Assembly (NCBI GenBank): GCA_015066935.1
Contig: SVNK01000002.1
Coordinates: 1 to 64,000 of the forward strand
Reading direction: 5' to 3'
Origin: Ruminococcus sp.
Lineage (GTDB): Bacteria > Bacillota > Clostridia > Oscillospirales > Ruminococcaceae
Length of the DNA stretch: 64,000 bases
The notes below the pieces were generated by a model that saw only the letters and a list, made by a program, of their open reading frames with translations, was not told the DNA's origin and searched no databases. This document shows positions 6,275 through 14,958 of this stretch, in pieces. Made by a program: the position numbers and the translations under genes. How positions within the stretch are numbered: the first letter of the stretch is position 1; every line of letters begins with the position of its first letter.

Positions 6275-9042
6275 GACCTCTGAGACTTGAAATGTCTGCA
6301 TTCGGACCGTATGCGGAAAGAACAGTTATAAATCTTGAGGAACTCGGAAGCAGTGGACTCTACCTGATTACAGGAGATACAGGTGCAGGCAAAACAACAA
6401 TTTTTGATGCAATAACATTTGCACTGTACGGACAGGCAAGCGGAAATAACCGTAAGCCTGAAATGCTTCGTTCAAAATATGCGGCTCCTGATACTGCTAC
6501 AGAAGTGCTGCTTGATTTTGAGTACAACGGAAAGCAGTACAGAATCAGAAGAAATCCGAAATATATCCGTACCGCAAAACGAGGGGACGGTCTTGTTGAG
6601 CAAAAGGCTGAGGCAGAGCTGTTTATGCCTGACGGCAGTATTGTTACAAAGCCTGATGAGGTTGCAAAGGCTGTAAACCGACTTCTCGGAGTTGACAGGG
6701 AACAGTTCGGTCAGATTGCGATGATAGCGCAGGGCGATTTTATGAAGCTCCTTCTTGCTGAAACAGGGGAAAGACAGAAGATTTTCCGTAAGCTTTTCAA
6801 TACGGAATACTATCGTCTGCTTCAGGAGAGAATACGCAATGAAGCACGTCGGACTGAGCTTGAATACAATGCGGCTGAGGAACGTATAAAGCAGTATATT
6901 TGCGGGATAAGTTATGATGAGAATAATGATAATGCTGAATACTGCAAGAAAGCTGCTGAAGGAGAACTTCCTGTGGAAGAAGCGATGCTTCTCATTCGAG
7001 GTCTTATTACCGATGACGAAAAACTGGGAAACGTTCTTGCGTCGGAGCTTGAAAAGCTTGATAAGGAGCTTGACAGCGTTAATAAAAGAATCGGAAAGAA
7101 TAATGAGATGCAGCGTCTTGTCCTTGAGCTTGCAAAAACAAGAGAAGCATATGATGAGTGTTCAGAATTGCGTGAACGACTGAAAAAAGAAGCTGAGGAT
7201 GCAAAGAAAATGCAGTCTGACGTTACGGAAGCCGAGCGTGAAATAGCTGTAATAGAGGCTGAATCGGAATATCGCCGTGAACTTGCCGTTAAAGCGGATG
7301 AACTGGAAAAATCACGCTCGGTTTATGCGATGCTGGTGAAAAGGACTGCCGCTGCGGAAAGGGATAAATCAGAATCCGAAAAGAAACTCGGACAGTTAAG
7401 GACCGAGTACGACGGACTTGAAAATGCTTGGGAACTTCGTGAGAAATTGTTATCTGAACTCGCTGCACAGAAATCGTTCAAAGCAAAGATGGAGACGCTG
7501 AACGTGAGTCTGTGCGAATATGGAAAAGCTGCCGCACAGCTGAGGACTGCACAGGAAAAATATCGTGAATCTGCCGAAAAATCGGAAAAACTCAGAAGCA
7601 GATACAACATGATGAACAGTGCGTTTCTTGACGCTCAGGCAGGAGTTCTTGCGATGACTCTTGCAGAAGGTGAGCCGTGTCCCGTGTGCGGAGCAACCGA
7701 ACATCCGATGCCTGCAGAATGTCATGAGAATGCTCCGACGGAATTTGAACTGAAAGAATTAAAAGCTGAGTATGATGTGGCTGCCGGAGAGACTTCGGAG
7801 CTGAGTCTGAAGGCAGGCGAGAGTCTCGGAAGGGTAAATGCACTTAAAAAAGAGCTGTGCAAGGCAATGGACGGTGAATTCCCTGAAAATGATAATCACA
7901 TTGATGAGATGCAGGAAAAAATCCGTGCAGACATAAAGGTGTGTGAGCAGAATATTTCCGAGCTTTCCGAAAAAACCGAGGCTGAGGAAAAGCGTATCAG
8001 CAGACGGAAGACATTATCGGAAATGATTCCTGAACTTGAAGTGGAAATCAGTATGGCGGTGAAGGAGTGGAGTCGTCTTGTCAATGCGGCATCTGCCGAA
8101 AAAACAAAATCAGACGAACTTTCAAAGGTGTGCAGTGAACTGAAAAACGGTCTCCACTATGAAAACCCGACAGAAGCTGATGAACGGATTGCTTTTCTTA
8201 CAGAGAAAAATCAGGTTATACGCAGGAACGTCGCTAATGCCGAAAAAGCTTTCAACGACTGCGACAGACAACAGAATCTGCTGAAAGGCAGAATCGACCA
8301 GCTTGAAGTACAGATTCCTGAAAATGCAGGAACAGAAACAGAATGTGACGAAAAGCTGCGTGCGGAGCTTGACGGCAGACGCAGGAATGTGATTGAGCAG
8401 CAGAAGAATGTTCATGCAAGAAATTCCGCAAATACTTATGCATTGGCGAATATAGAGCGTGAAAAAAGCAAATCAGACAAGCTTTCGGAACAGCTGACAT
8501 GGATGATGGACCTTGCGGATACGGCTACAGGAAGCATTAACGGCAAAGAGAAGATAATGCTTGAAGCATATGTGCAGATGAGCTTTTTTGACAGAATCAT
8601 TGCACGTGCAAACAGTCGTCTGATAGTTATGACCGACGGACAGTATGAGCTTAAACGCCGTACAGAAGCACTCGATAACAGATATAAGAGTGGTCTTGAG
8701 CTTGATGTTACCGACCACTATAACGGAACAGACAGAAGTGTCCGTACACTTTCGGGAGGAGAATCGTTCATGGCATCGCTGTCTCTTGCATTGGGACTTT
8801 CCGAGGAAGTGCAGTGCATGGCAGGCGGAATCAGACTTGATGCAATGTTTGTGGACGAGGGCTTTGGCTCACTTGACGAGGAGACTCTCAATCAGGCAAT
8901 GAATGCACTCAATAACCTTGCAGAAGGCAGGCGTCTTGTGGGAATCATATCACATGTTCCCGTGCTTAAAGAACGCATCGACAAGCAGATAATAGTAAGG
9001 AAGTCGGTTTCGGGAGGAAGTACCGCCGAACTGATTGTCTGA
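6271..9042 (+). CDS. sbcC: Exonuclease subunit SbcC (Rad50-type SMC ATPase)
   Basis: This SMC-like ATPase has 923 residues: an N-terminal Walker A (GDTGAGKTT, about residue 34), long coiled coils, a zinc-hook CPVC at about residue 468, a second coiled coil, and a C-terminal head with signature LSGGES and Walker B MFVDEGFGSLDEE. It partners SbcD. Start taken as GTG at 6271 (RPLRLEMSAFGPYA follows), because GGGAGGAG precedes it and it overlaps the sbcD stop as GTGA. Length and layout are normal for the family. Confidence 0.96.
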   Translation: MRPLRLEMSAFGPYAERTVINLEELGSSGLYLITGDTGAGKTTIFDAITFALYGQASGNNRKPEMLRSKYAAPDTATEVLLDFEYNGKQYRIRRNPKYIRTAKRGDGLVEQKAEAELFMPDGSIVTKPDEVAKAVNRLLGVDREQFGQIAMIAQGDFMKLLLAETGERQKIFRKLFNTEYYRLLQERIRNEARRTELEYNAAEERIKQYICGISYDENNDNAEYCKKAAEGELPVEEAMLLIRGLITDDEKLGNVLASELEKLDKELDSVNKRIGKNNEMQRLVLELAKTREAYDECSELRERLKKEAEDAKKMQSDVTEAEREIAVIEAESEYRRELAVKADELEKSRSVYAMLVKRTAAAERDKSESEKKLGQLRTEYDGLENAWELREKLLSELAAQKSFKAKMETLNVSLCEYGKAAAQLRTAQEKYRESAEKSEKLRSRYNMMNSAFLDAQAGVLAMTLAEGEPCPVCGATEHPMPAECHENAPTEFELKELKAEYDVAAGETSELSLKAGESLGRVNALKKELCKAMDGEFPENDNHIDEMQEKIRADIKVCEQNISELSEKTEAEEKRISRRKTLSEMIPELEVEISMAVKEWSRLVNAASAEKTKSDELSKVCSELKNGLHYENPTEADERIAFLTEKNQVIRRNVANAEKAFNDCDRQQNLLKGRIDQLEVQIPENAGTETECDEKLRAELDGRRRNVIEQQKNVHARNSANTYALANIEREKSKSDKLSEQLTWMMDLADTATGSINGKEKIMLEAYVQMSFFDRIIARANSRLIVMTDGQYELKRRTEALDNRYKSGLELDVTDHYNGTDRSVRTLSGGESFMASLSLALGLSEEVQCMAGGIRLDAMFVDEGFGSLDEETLNQAMNALNNLAEGRRLVGIISHVPVLKERIDKQIIVRKSVSGGSTAELIV

Positions 9043-9080
9043 CATTTTGTTCACCGTTTATGGCGGGGGAGCAATAATGT

Positions 9081-9109
9081 TACCGCAGACATATTGAAAA
9101 TCTGCGGTA
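9081..9109. promoter_or_regulatory. Inverted repeat over the -35 region of the histidine kinase promoter
   Basis: TACCGCAGA (9081-9089) and TCTGCGGTA (9101-9109) form a perfect 9-bp inverted repeat with an 11-bp centre that contains the -35 box TTGAAA. There is no T tract, so an operator is more likely than a terminator. Confidence 0.5.
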
Positions 9110-9122
9110 ACTATGGTATAAT
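9094..9122 (+). promoter_or_regulatory. Promoter of the two-component operon
   Basis: -35 TTGAAA (9094-9099), 17-bp spacer, -10 TATAAT (9117-9122), leaving a leader of only about 10 nt before the ATG at 9139. Confidence 0.7.
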
Positions 9123-9138
9123 CGAAACGGTGATATAT

Positions 9139-10302
9139 ATGCATAGAAATGATACATATGTGTTTTCAGCGGTGTTTGTGTCGATTCTGACGGCGGTCAC
9201 TCTGTTTACAACACTGAACATAAAAGCGACGTTGGTTCTGTACGGACTTATAATGATACTTATAACGCTCAGGAGCATATGTGACGATGAGGAAAGAATG
9301 ATCACATTTCCGATGCTTTTGTTTACAGGACTGTTTGCCTTCTTTTCCGGGAATGTCCATGCATTTACGATAATGTATGAATGTCGGTTCCGAAGCGTTA
9401 TACGTGTCTTACTGCCATCGTCTGCGTATTTTGTTTATTCGCTTTTTTCGGGAGTGGACGATGTTCCGCTGATGATTTTCCGCATAGTGATTCTTGCGGC
9501 AGCTTCACTGCTTCTTTTTGCTGCTGAGACGCTTATTAGCAGATACAGTGAAGCGAGGAAAAGTATTCCGAATTCTGTGAGTGTAAGTGCAATAAGTGAA
9601 ATGTACACAAAAAAGCTGAATCAGGAGCTTGTTATAAAAAACTACCTTACAGACAGAAATGCACGTCTTGAAGAACGTGAAAACATCAGCCGGAGCATAC
9701 ATAACAGCGTAGGACACTCAATAACGGCAGCAATAGTGACTCTTGAAGCGTCGGATATGCTTTTTGACAAATCCCCCGAAAAAGCACGTGAAAAGCTTCT
9801 GACGGCAAAAGAGCGTATCAGAACCGGACTCGATTCAATCCGTCATGCGGTGCGTGTTCTGGATGATGAAACGGTAAGCATATCGCTCAGCGACTTCCTC
9901 ACGGGAATCAATACGGCAGCTGATGAATTTGTCATGGATACTATGAGAGTAATTCATATGGACCTTCCCGAAAAGAATGATGAACTGCTTATTCCTCGTG
10001 AGCATACGGAATTTCTTACAGGAGCATTTCAGGAGATTCTGTCGAACGGTGTAAAGCACGGGAACGCAGATGTGTTTTTTCTGCACATTACTGTTGACAG
10101 CAGTCATATAAAACTCACAGTCAATGATAACGGAGAGAGTGATTTTTCTTCTGAAAATGCGGCATCAAGGCTCAGGGAAGGTTTCGGACTGAGGAAGCTG
10201 AAGTCATATGCCGACAGATGCGGAGGTCTGACGTTCTTTTCCAATGAAAACGGTTTTAAAACAGAGATTATGCTGCCTTTTGAAGGAGGACATAATGGAT
10301 AA
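9139..10302 (+). CDS. Membrane sensor histidine kinase (LuxR/NarL-pair type)
   Basis: The 387-residue protein has about five hydrophobic helices in residues 1-135. A dimerisation/phosphoacceptor segment ERENISRSIHNSVGHS follows (His188), then an ATPase domain with N-box EILSNGVKHG and G-box VNDNGES...GFGLRKL. This layout matches HisKA_3-type kinases that pair with LuxR-type regulators. The start at 9139 is preferred over an upstream ATG at 9094 because the -10 box lies between them. It overlaps the response regulator by 8 bp. The signal is unknown; there is no extracellular domain, so sensing is likely within the membrane. Confidence 0.88.
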   Translation: MHRNDTYVFSAVFVSILTAVTLFTTLNIKATLVLYGLIMILITLRSICDDEERMITFPMLLFTGLFAFFSGNVHAFTIMYECRFRSVIRVLLPSSAYFVYSLFSGVDDVPLMIFRIVILAAASLLLFAAETLISRYSEARKSIPNSVSVSAISEMYTKKLNQELVIKNYLTDRNARLEERENISRSIHNSVGHSITAAIVTLEASDMLFDKSPEKAREKLLTAKERIRTGLDSIRHAVRVLDDETVSISLSDFLTGINTAADEFVMDTMRVIHMDLPEKNDELLIPREHTEFLTGAFQEILSNGVKHGNADVFFLHITVDSSHIKLTVNDNGESDFSSENAASRLREGFGLRKLKSYADRCGGLTFFSNENGFKTEIMLPFEGGHNG

Positions 10303-10925
10303 GATAAAGATATTGCTTGTTGACGACGAAACACTGCTTCTTGAGAGTCTTGAAATAATCCTGACGCTCAATGATATGGAGGTAATCGGGACGGCTCATG
10401 ACGGAAATGAAGCGCTTTCAATTCTTCAGAAGCAGGAATGTTCGCTTGCACTTGTAGACCTCAATATGAAGGGGATGGGCGGAATTGAGCTTATAGGCAG
10501 ACTCAGAAAGGAACATCCCGATATAAGGATTCTGGTGCTTACAACTTTCTATGATGACAGGAATATTACTGCAGCAATTTCCGGAGGTGCGGACGGCTAT
10601 CTCCTCAAGGACAGCGGTAAGGACGCAATACTCGGAGCTATTGAGCAGTGAGCAGATTATGGGCGGACGTAATGTCATTGACGGCAGAGTAATGAATCGT
10701 CTTGCCGCAATAATGAGTTCAACTGCGAAGAAGGAAACCCTTCCCGACAGTATTACAGAGCGTGAAAAGGAAGTGTGCACGCTTCTTGCACAGGGACTTA
10801 CAAACAGACAGATTGCCGATAAGCTCTACATATCAGAGGGGACTGTGAAGAATTACATTTCGTCCATTTATGATAAAACGGGAATCCACGACAGGGCGAA
10901 GCTCATTGTGGCAATAAAAGGGTAA
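10295..10925 (+). pseudogene. Response regulator, NarL/LuxR family, disrupted by a 7-bp tandem duplication
   Basis: The receiver domain is complete (MDKIKILLVDDE, phospho-Asp55 in LALVDLN, Lys105 in YLLKDSG), then the frame stops at 10651 after GAIEQ. The missing linker and LuxR-type DNA-binding domain (ITEREKEVCTLLAQGLTNRQ, GTVKNYISSIY) continue in another frame to 10925. The break lies at TGAGCAG repeated perfectly at 10642-10648 and 10649-10655. Removing one unit restores GAIEQIMGGRN, the expected sequence. As written only a lone receiver is made. It could be a true mutation, a reversible switch, or an assembly error. Confidence 0.9.
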
Positions 10926-10938
10926 TATTGCTTATATG

Positions 10939-10980
10939 ACCGCAGTCATACTTAAAAAAGTGACTGCGGTTACTTTTATT
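10939..10980 (+). terminator. Terminator of the two-component operon
   Basis: Stem ACCGCAGTCA (10939-10948) / TGACTGCGGT (10961-10970) followed by TTACTTTTATT. Confidence 0.75.
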
Positions 10981-11002
10981 CTGATGGAAAAGATTGTATA
11001 AT

Positions 11003-11248
11003 TAATGTGTCCTCAATAACCGCCGTCAGGCGGTTATTGCCCCGAACTTTGTTCGGGGAGCGCAAATTCTTTATAATATAAGGAATTTGCGCATCACATT
11101 CATTGATGTCAAGCTCATTTTGCCCTATAGGGCAAAACAAAGTGCAAGAAAAATTATCAATTCCTTTATTTTTTCTTGCACTTTGTCAACTTAAAATTGG
11201 CTTTAAAAAGCTATATTAAGCCGATTTTAAGTTGATGAGCAGACATTG
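11003..11248 (-). repeat. Six-hairpin intergenic element, copy 1
   Basis: This 246-bp element is in inverse orientation to copies 2 and 3. It has the same six hairpins, here in order H6 to H1: CAATAACCGCC.., CCCCGAAC..GTTCGGGG, GCGCAAATTC.., the palindrome TTTTGCCCTATAGGGCAAAA, a 16-bp AT-rich stem CAAAGTGCAAG.., and CAACTTAAAAT... Ends are TAATGTGTCCTCA and the inverse of AATGTCTGCTCA. It ends 35 bp before the ABC permease start and fills the whole gap between the two-component operon and the ABC operon. Confidence 0.85.
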
Positions 11249-11283
11249 ATTAATTCAGCAAATCATATTACGGAGGAGATACA

Positions 11284-12456
11284 ATGGAACAGAAAACCAA
11301 AGAGCAGAAGCTCTCGCCCATGAGATATATACGTAATAATAAACGCAGGGTATCGGTGCTTATTGTAAGTCTTTGTTTGTGTCTTACGATTATATACGTT
11401 GCGAATTTCCTTATAATGTCCACAGATGCAACGGCGAGAAAGCTGTTTATCGGTCCTATGGAGCGAATGTGTGCTATAGGACTCTCATATGAAAATCTGG
11501 GTATAACTGATGAGGATTTAAATGAAGAGAATCTTCCCAAACTCAAAGAGAAAATGAATCAGAAACACATAGAATATGCAAAGAAGCTTGATAGTGCAGA
11601 GAATGTTGTAAAAGCCATTCCTTATGCTCCAGCCAACGTCAATATAAAGCCGCCGATTGCAATGCTTGGTTATAATATTCCGCTGATTGAACCTGAATAC
11701 GCTGATGCTCTGCTTGAACACATGGGCGCAAAGCTTATTGAGGGACGTCTGCCCGAAAAACCAAATGAAATTGTACTCGACAAGGCATCCATGCTTAATA
11801 ACGGATTTGTGGTCGGAGGGAAGAAGGGCGAAAAATATACCATAACAGGTATACTGGACTGCGATTTGTATTTCGGATACGGTATCAGAAGTGAACAGCG
11901 TTATGTGGGGCTGTATATTCTGACCGATAAGCGTGTTGATGATGCAGAAAAGTATTTTGAAGTATTGGGACTTAAATTTGAAAAAGACTATGATTATGTC
12001 GAAGACTACAGTTTCTGGATGGATGAATATGATAAATACATAAAATCGCAGCTGGTAGATGCTACAAAGTACATTTATACGGGAATTTTCGTTATTCTGT
12101 TTATTTCGCTGTTTGTGGTATATACGACGTATCTGCGTGACCGCCACAACGAATGGTGTCTGTACTGTTCAATCGGATATTCAAGAAAGTCGATATACTT
12201 TTCGATAATGGGAGAGCTGTTGTTCACCTTTATCACTGCAATAGTAATCGGACTTATAATTACCGGAGCGATGGTATTCTCGCTTGATATGATAATGATG
12301 AAGCCGAAGGGAATTTCGTGCCAGTATTTCTATCCCGACAAGATTGCAGAGATACTTTGTGCATTTGTGCTGTTCTTCGGAATGCTCCAGATACCGATCA
12401 GGTATGCGCTTTACAAGATACGCACAATAGACGCTATGGAAGACGATATGTACTGA
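11284..12456 (+). CDS. ABC transporter permease, FtsX/MacB type
   Basis: The 390-residue protein has one membrane helix near residues 20-42 (VLIVSLCLCLTIIYVANFLI), a large outside region of about 210 residues, then three C-terminal helices with the FtsX-type motif YTTYLRDRHNEWCLYCSIGYSR. This is the MacB-like topology of transporters for peptides, lipoproteins or antimicrobials. Start at 11284 is set by CGGAGGAG. It leads a three-gene operon (permease, ATPase, second permease). No promoter is obvious in the 35 bp between the hairpin element and the start. Confidence 0.85.
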   Translation: MEQKTKEQKLSPMRYIRNNKRRVSVLIVSLCLCLTIIYVANFLIMSTDATARKLFIGPMERMCAIGLSYENLGITDEDLNEENLPKLKEKMNQKHIEYAKKLDSAENVVKAIPYAPANVNIKPPIAMLGYNIPLIEPEYADALLEHMGAKLIEGRLPEKPNEIVLDKASMLNNGFVVGGKKGEKYTITGILDCDLYFGYGIRSEQRYVGLYILTDKRVDDAEKYFEVLGLKFEKDYDYVEDYSFWMDEYDKYIKSQLVDATKYIYTGIFVILFISLFVVYTTYLRDRHNEWCLYCSIGYSRKSIYFSIMGELLFTFITAIVIGLIITGAMVFSLDMIMMKPKGISCQYFYPDKIAEILCAFVLFFGMLQIPIRYALYKIRTIDAMEDDMY

Positions 12457-12473
12457 TGACAGGAGGAAACAAG

Positions 12474-13151
12474 ATGTTTGATATAAAGAAAATTACGATG
12501 ATTTATGACATGGAAAAAGCAGAGAAGGTGTATGCGCTCGGAGGATTCGACCTCACGCTCCCCGATAAGGGACTGATTGGAATTATCGGACCCTCGGGTT
12601 CGGGAAAATCGACGCTGATGTATTGCCTTTCAACACTGAAGAAGCCCACCGACGGAAGCATACTTTACAACGGCAAGGAGCTGACAAAGCTTAAAAACAG
12701 TGAAAGGGAGAATATACGCCGCAATGAATTCGGTTTTGTATTCCAGAGACATTTTCTTGTTCCGTACATGAGTGCGATTGACAATGTTACTGTTGCGGCG
12801 GCTTCAAAAAGTCCTGACATTGAAGAAAAGGCAAAGAAGCTGCTTGCAGGCTTCGGACTGACTGAGAAGGAGTTCGGCAAGCGTCCCGCAAAGCTTTCAG
12901 GAGGACAGCGTCAGAGGGCAGCCATTGCAAGAGCCATGATAAATAATCCGAAAGTGCTTTTTGCCGACGAGCCGACTGCTGCTCTTGACCACGAGAATGC
13001 TTTTGCGGTAATGAAAATTCTCAAGGAATACTCAAAGGAGAATCTCGTGCTTGTAATCACGCATGACCGTTCAATTCTGAGTGATGCGGACAGCGTCATT
13101 GAAATGTGGGACGGAAATGTAAGCGCAATCAAAGGCGGTGAGGAGATATGA
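12474..13151 (+). CDS. ABC transporter ATP-binding protein (MacB/LolD type)
   Basis: The 225-residue nucleotide-binding subunit has Walker A GPSGSGKS, signature LSGGQRQR, Walker B VLFADEPTAALD and switch His in VITHD. These features, with EPTAALD, fit the MacB/LolD/FtsE-like group that pairs with FtsX permeases. Start at 12474 (MFDIKK) follows AGGAGG; a longer in-frame extension upstream lacks family similarity. The stop overlaps the next permease as ATGA, so subunits are coupled. Confidence 0.95.
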   Translation: MFDIKKITMIYDMEKAEKVYALGGFDLTLPDKGLIGIIGPSGSGKSTLMYCLSTLKKPTDGSILYNGKELTKLKNSERENIRRNEFGFVFQRHFLVPYMSAIDNVTVAAASKSPDIEEKAKKLLAGFGLTEKEFGKRPAKLSGGQRQRAAIARAMINNPKVLFADEPTAALDHENAFAVMKILKEYSKENLVLVITHDRSILSDADSVIEMWDGNVSAIKGGEEI

Positions 13152-14239
13152 ATCCGCTTTCACCGCTGTATTTTATAAAGCAGAACAAGGTGCGGTGCAT
13201 AGTACTGATGTTCATGATTTTCCTGAGCTTCGGAGCATATCTGGGAGGCTTATACATATACACACCGCAGGAAAACTGGGAATATGCCTGTGAGATTGAT
13301 GATAATATAGTTGAGGTGTACCAGTTGTCCGGCGACAGTAAGGCGGCAAATTATAAAGCTTTCCGTGAGGAAATGAAGAAGCGTGACGATGTTATCGTGA
13401 TTGAAGAGGGATGGTATAATGAGATTGACAGAAAGACTGTCATGGGATTTACCGACGGAAGCCTGTGCTATACATTCCGCACGGTTGACGATTTTAAGCT
13501 TTTCTGCGAGCATAACGATATAGAATGTGATTTTTCAAATGTAAAGCCTAAGACCGTAATCCTCAGCAGACTTATGGCTGATTCCAAGGGATATAAGGTC
13601 GGAAGTGTGATTTCTCACGATGACGAGGATAATAATTTTGAATATGACCTCACAGTTGCCGCATTGACCGAAGAACATGGATATACACAGTATTATATAG
13701 GTCAGGACGGTGAAACGAACAATGATATGCTTCTTCTTGGAAAAGGCATTTCAGCAGAAGAAGTAAGAAGGTACGCAGCAGAAATTGCACAGAAATATCC
13801 CGTTAATTTTGCACAGTCGCTTAGGGAGGAAATAGACGAGCTGTTTTCGATTTTCAATACAATATTCATGGTTGTAGTTGTATTTCTGGCGATTATTCTT
13901 TCTGTAACGGTAAATGCTGCATTTGTGGGAATGTACCAGCGCAGAGAGTTTGAATTTGCGGTATACAGAGCAATCGGAATACCGAAAAAGAGTATTATTC
14001 TTAAAATTGTAGGGGAAATCGTTCTTATGGACGTGATTGTACTTGCTGTCGGCGGAGCGTTGTTCTTCCTCGGCTTATACCTGTTCAACGAGCTTGTTCT
14101 CATACCTGATGGACTGTATCTTGTATATTCTGCGCCGATTGCGATTATTGCACTTGTATTATGTAATGTGATGACGGTTGTACCGCTTATAATCACAAGA
14201 AGCAGGATACTTCTGAGAGCTAATGTGTGCGATTATTGA
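13148..14239 (+). CDS. ABC transporter permease, FtsX/MacB type, second subunit
   Basis: This 363-residue protein has the same topology as the first permease: one N-terminal helix (LMFMIFLSFGAYLGGLYIY), an outside region with many acidic residues, and three C-terminal helices with YQRREFEFAVYRAIGIPKKS. Together the two permeases would form a heterodimer driven by the ATPase between them. The transported substrate is unknown. Such modules beside LuxR-type two-component systems often serve peptide or antibiotic resistance. Confidence 0.85.
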   Translation: MNPLSPLYFIKQNKVRCIVLMFMIFLSFGAYLGGLYIYTPQENWEYACEIDDNIVEVYQLSGDSKAANYKAFREEMKKRDDVIVIEEGWYNEIDRKTVMGFTDGSLCYTFRTVDDFKLFCEHNDIECDFSNVKPKTVILSRLMADSKGYKVGSVISHDDEDNNFEYDLTVAALTEEHGYTQYYIGQDGETNNDMLLLGKGISAEEVRRYAAEIAQKYPVNFAQSLREEIDELFSIFNTIFMVVVVFLAIILSVTVNAAFVGMYQRREFEFAVYRAIGIPKKSIILKIVGEIVLMDVIVLAVGGALFFLGLYLFNELVLIPDGLYLVYSAPIAIIALVLCNVMTVVPLIITRSRILLRANVCDY

Positions 14240-14251
14240 GGCTATACTAAT

Positions 14252-14297
14252 AAAACGATTTCTGTAAGGACAATGACCTTACAGGGATCGTTTTTTT
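14252..14297 (+). terminator. Terminator of the FtsX-type ABC operon
   Basis: Nested stem AAAACGAT (14252-14259) / ATCGTTTT (14287-14294), with an inner CTGTAAGG/CCTTACAG, followed by a T run. Confidence 0.9.
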
Positions 14298-14332
14298 GTT
14301 TGTATGATTTTGCTGAAAAAAGGTGAAAGCAC

Positions 14333-14361
14333 TTGACAAAAGATAAAAAAAGTGGTATAGT
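14333..14361 (+). promoter_or_regulatory. Promoter of the ACT-hom operon
   Basis: -35 TTGACA (14333-14338), 17-bp spacer, -10 TATAGT (14356-14361). The roughly 100-nt leader contains an ACTGCTCT/AGAGCAGT hairpin (about 14406-14442) without a T run. I see no T-box or known riboswitch. Confidence 0.85.
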
Positions 14362-14467
14362 AATTAAGTGGTATACAGTTGTTTTCCTACGGAGGACGAT
14401 TCTGCACTGCTCTTTTCGGTCGCATCAAGCCTGACAGAGCAGTAATAAATCAATCGGAGTATTGTAT

Positions 14468-14911
14468 ATGAATAATAATACCCAGCTGATAGTTGCTGAT
14501 TCTAAGATACTGCCCGAAGTTTTTACGAAGGTGCTGATGGTCAAAAAGCTGATGGCACAGAAGAGCGAGAAAAGTCTTGCATCTGCGTGCAAGCGAATCG
14601 GGATTTCGAGAAGTGCTTATTATAAATATAAGGATTCGGTTTTTTCCTATGAGGAAATTTACACAAGAAGAATAGTGAATCTTTATCTTCTGCTCAGTGA
14701 CAGTCCCGGAGTTCTGTCAAGTGCGCTTGCTTATCTTCATGGACTGAATGCCAATATACTTACAGTGAATCAGAGTATTCCTGTTGACGGAGCTGCTGCC
14801 GTTAATATTTCACTGAGACTGACGGGGGAATCGGATGACGAGATTTCGTCGCTCAACAGAATAACAGAACTTGACGGAGTTCTTGAAGTCAAGCTTCTTT
14901 CAGCAGAATAA
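14468..14911 (+). CDS. ACT-domain protein, PheB/UPF0735 type
   Basis: The 147-residue protein has an N-terminal helix-turn-helix-like segment (SLASACKRIGISRSAYYKYKDSV) and a C-terminal ACT domain (VNLYLLLSDSPGVLSSALAYLHGLNANILTVNQ) of the kind that binds amino acids. This is the PheB/YszB arrangement commonly found directly upstream of hom. ATG at 14468 is chosen because GGAG is 8 nt upstream. It lies 47 bp before hom. An inferred role is amino-acid sensing for the homoserine/threonine branch; whether it binds DNA or the enzyme is not shown. Confidence 0.85.
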   Translation: MNNNTQLIVADSKILPEVFTKVLMVKKLMAQKSEKSLASACKRIGISRSAYYKYKDSVFSYEEIYTRRIVNLYLLLSDSPGVLSSALAYLHGLNANILTVNQSIPVDGAAAVNISLRLTGESDDEISSLNRITELDGVLEVKLLSAE

Positions 14912-14958
14912 AGGTTTCAGCAAGGAACTGCAATGATAATAATTTGGAGGTTTAATAT

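Noticed and set aside
14362-14467. Amino-acid riboswitch or T-box in the ACT-hom leader
   Set aside because: Only one simple hairpin and no terminator/antiterminator pair or T-box sequence.
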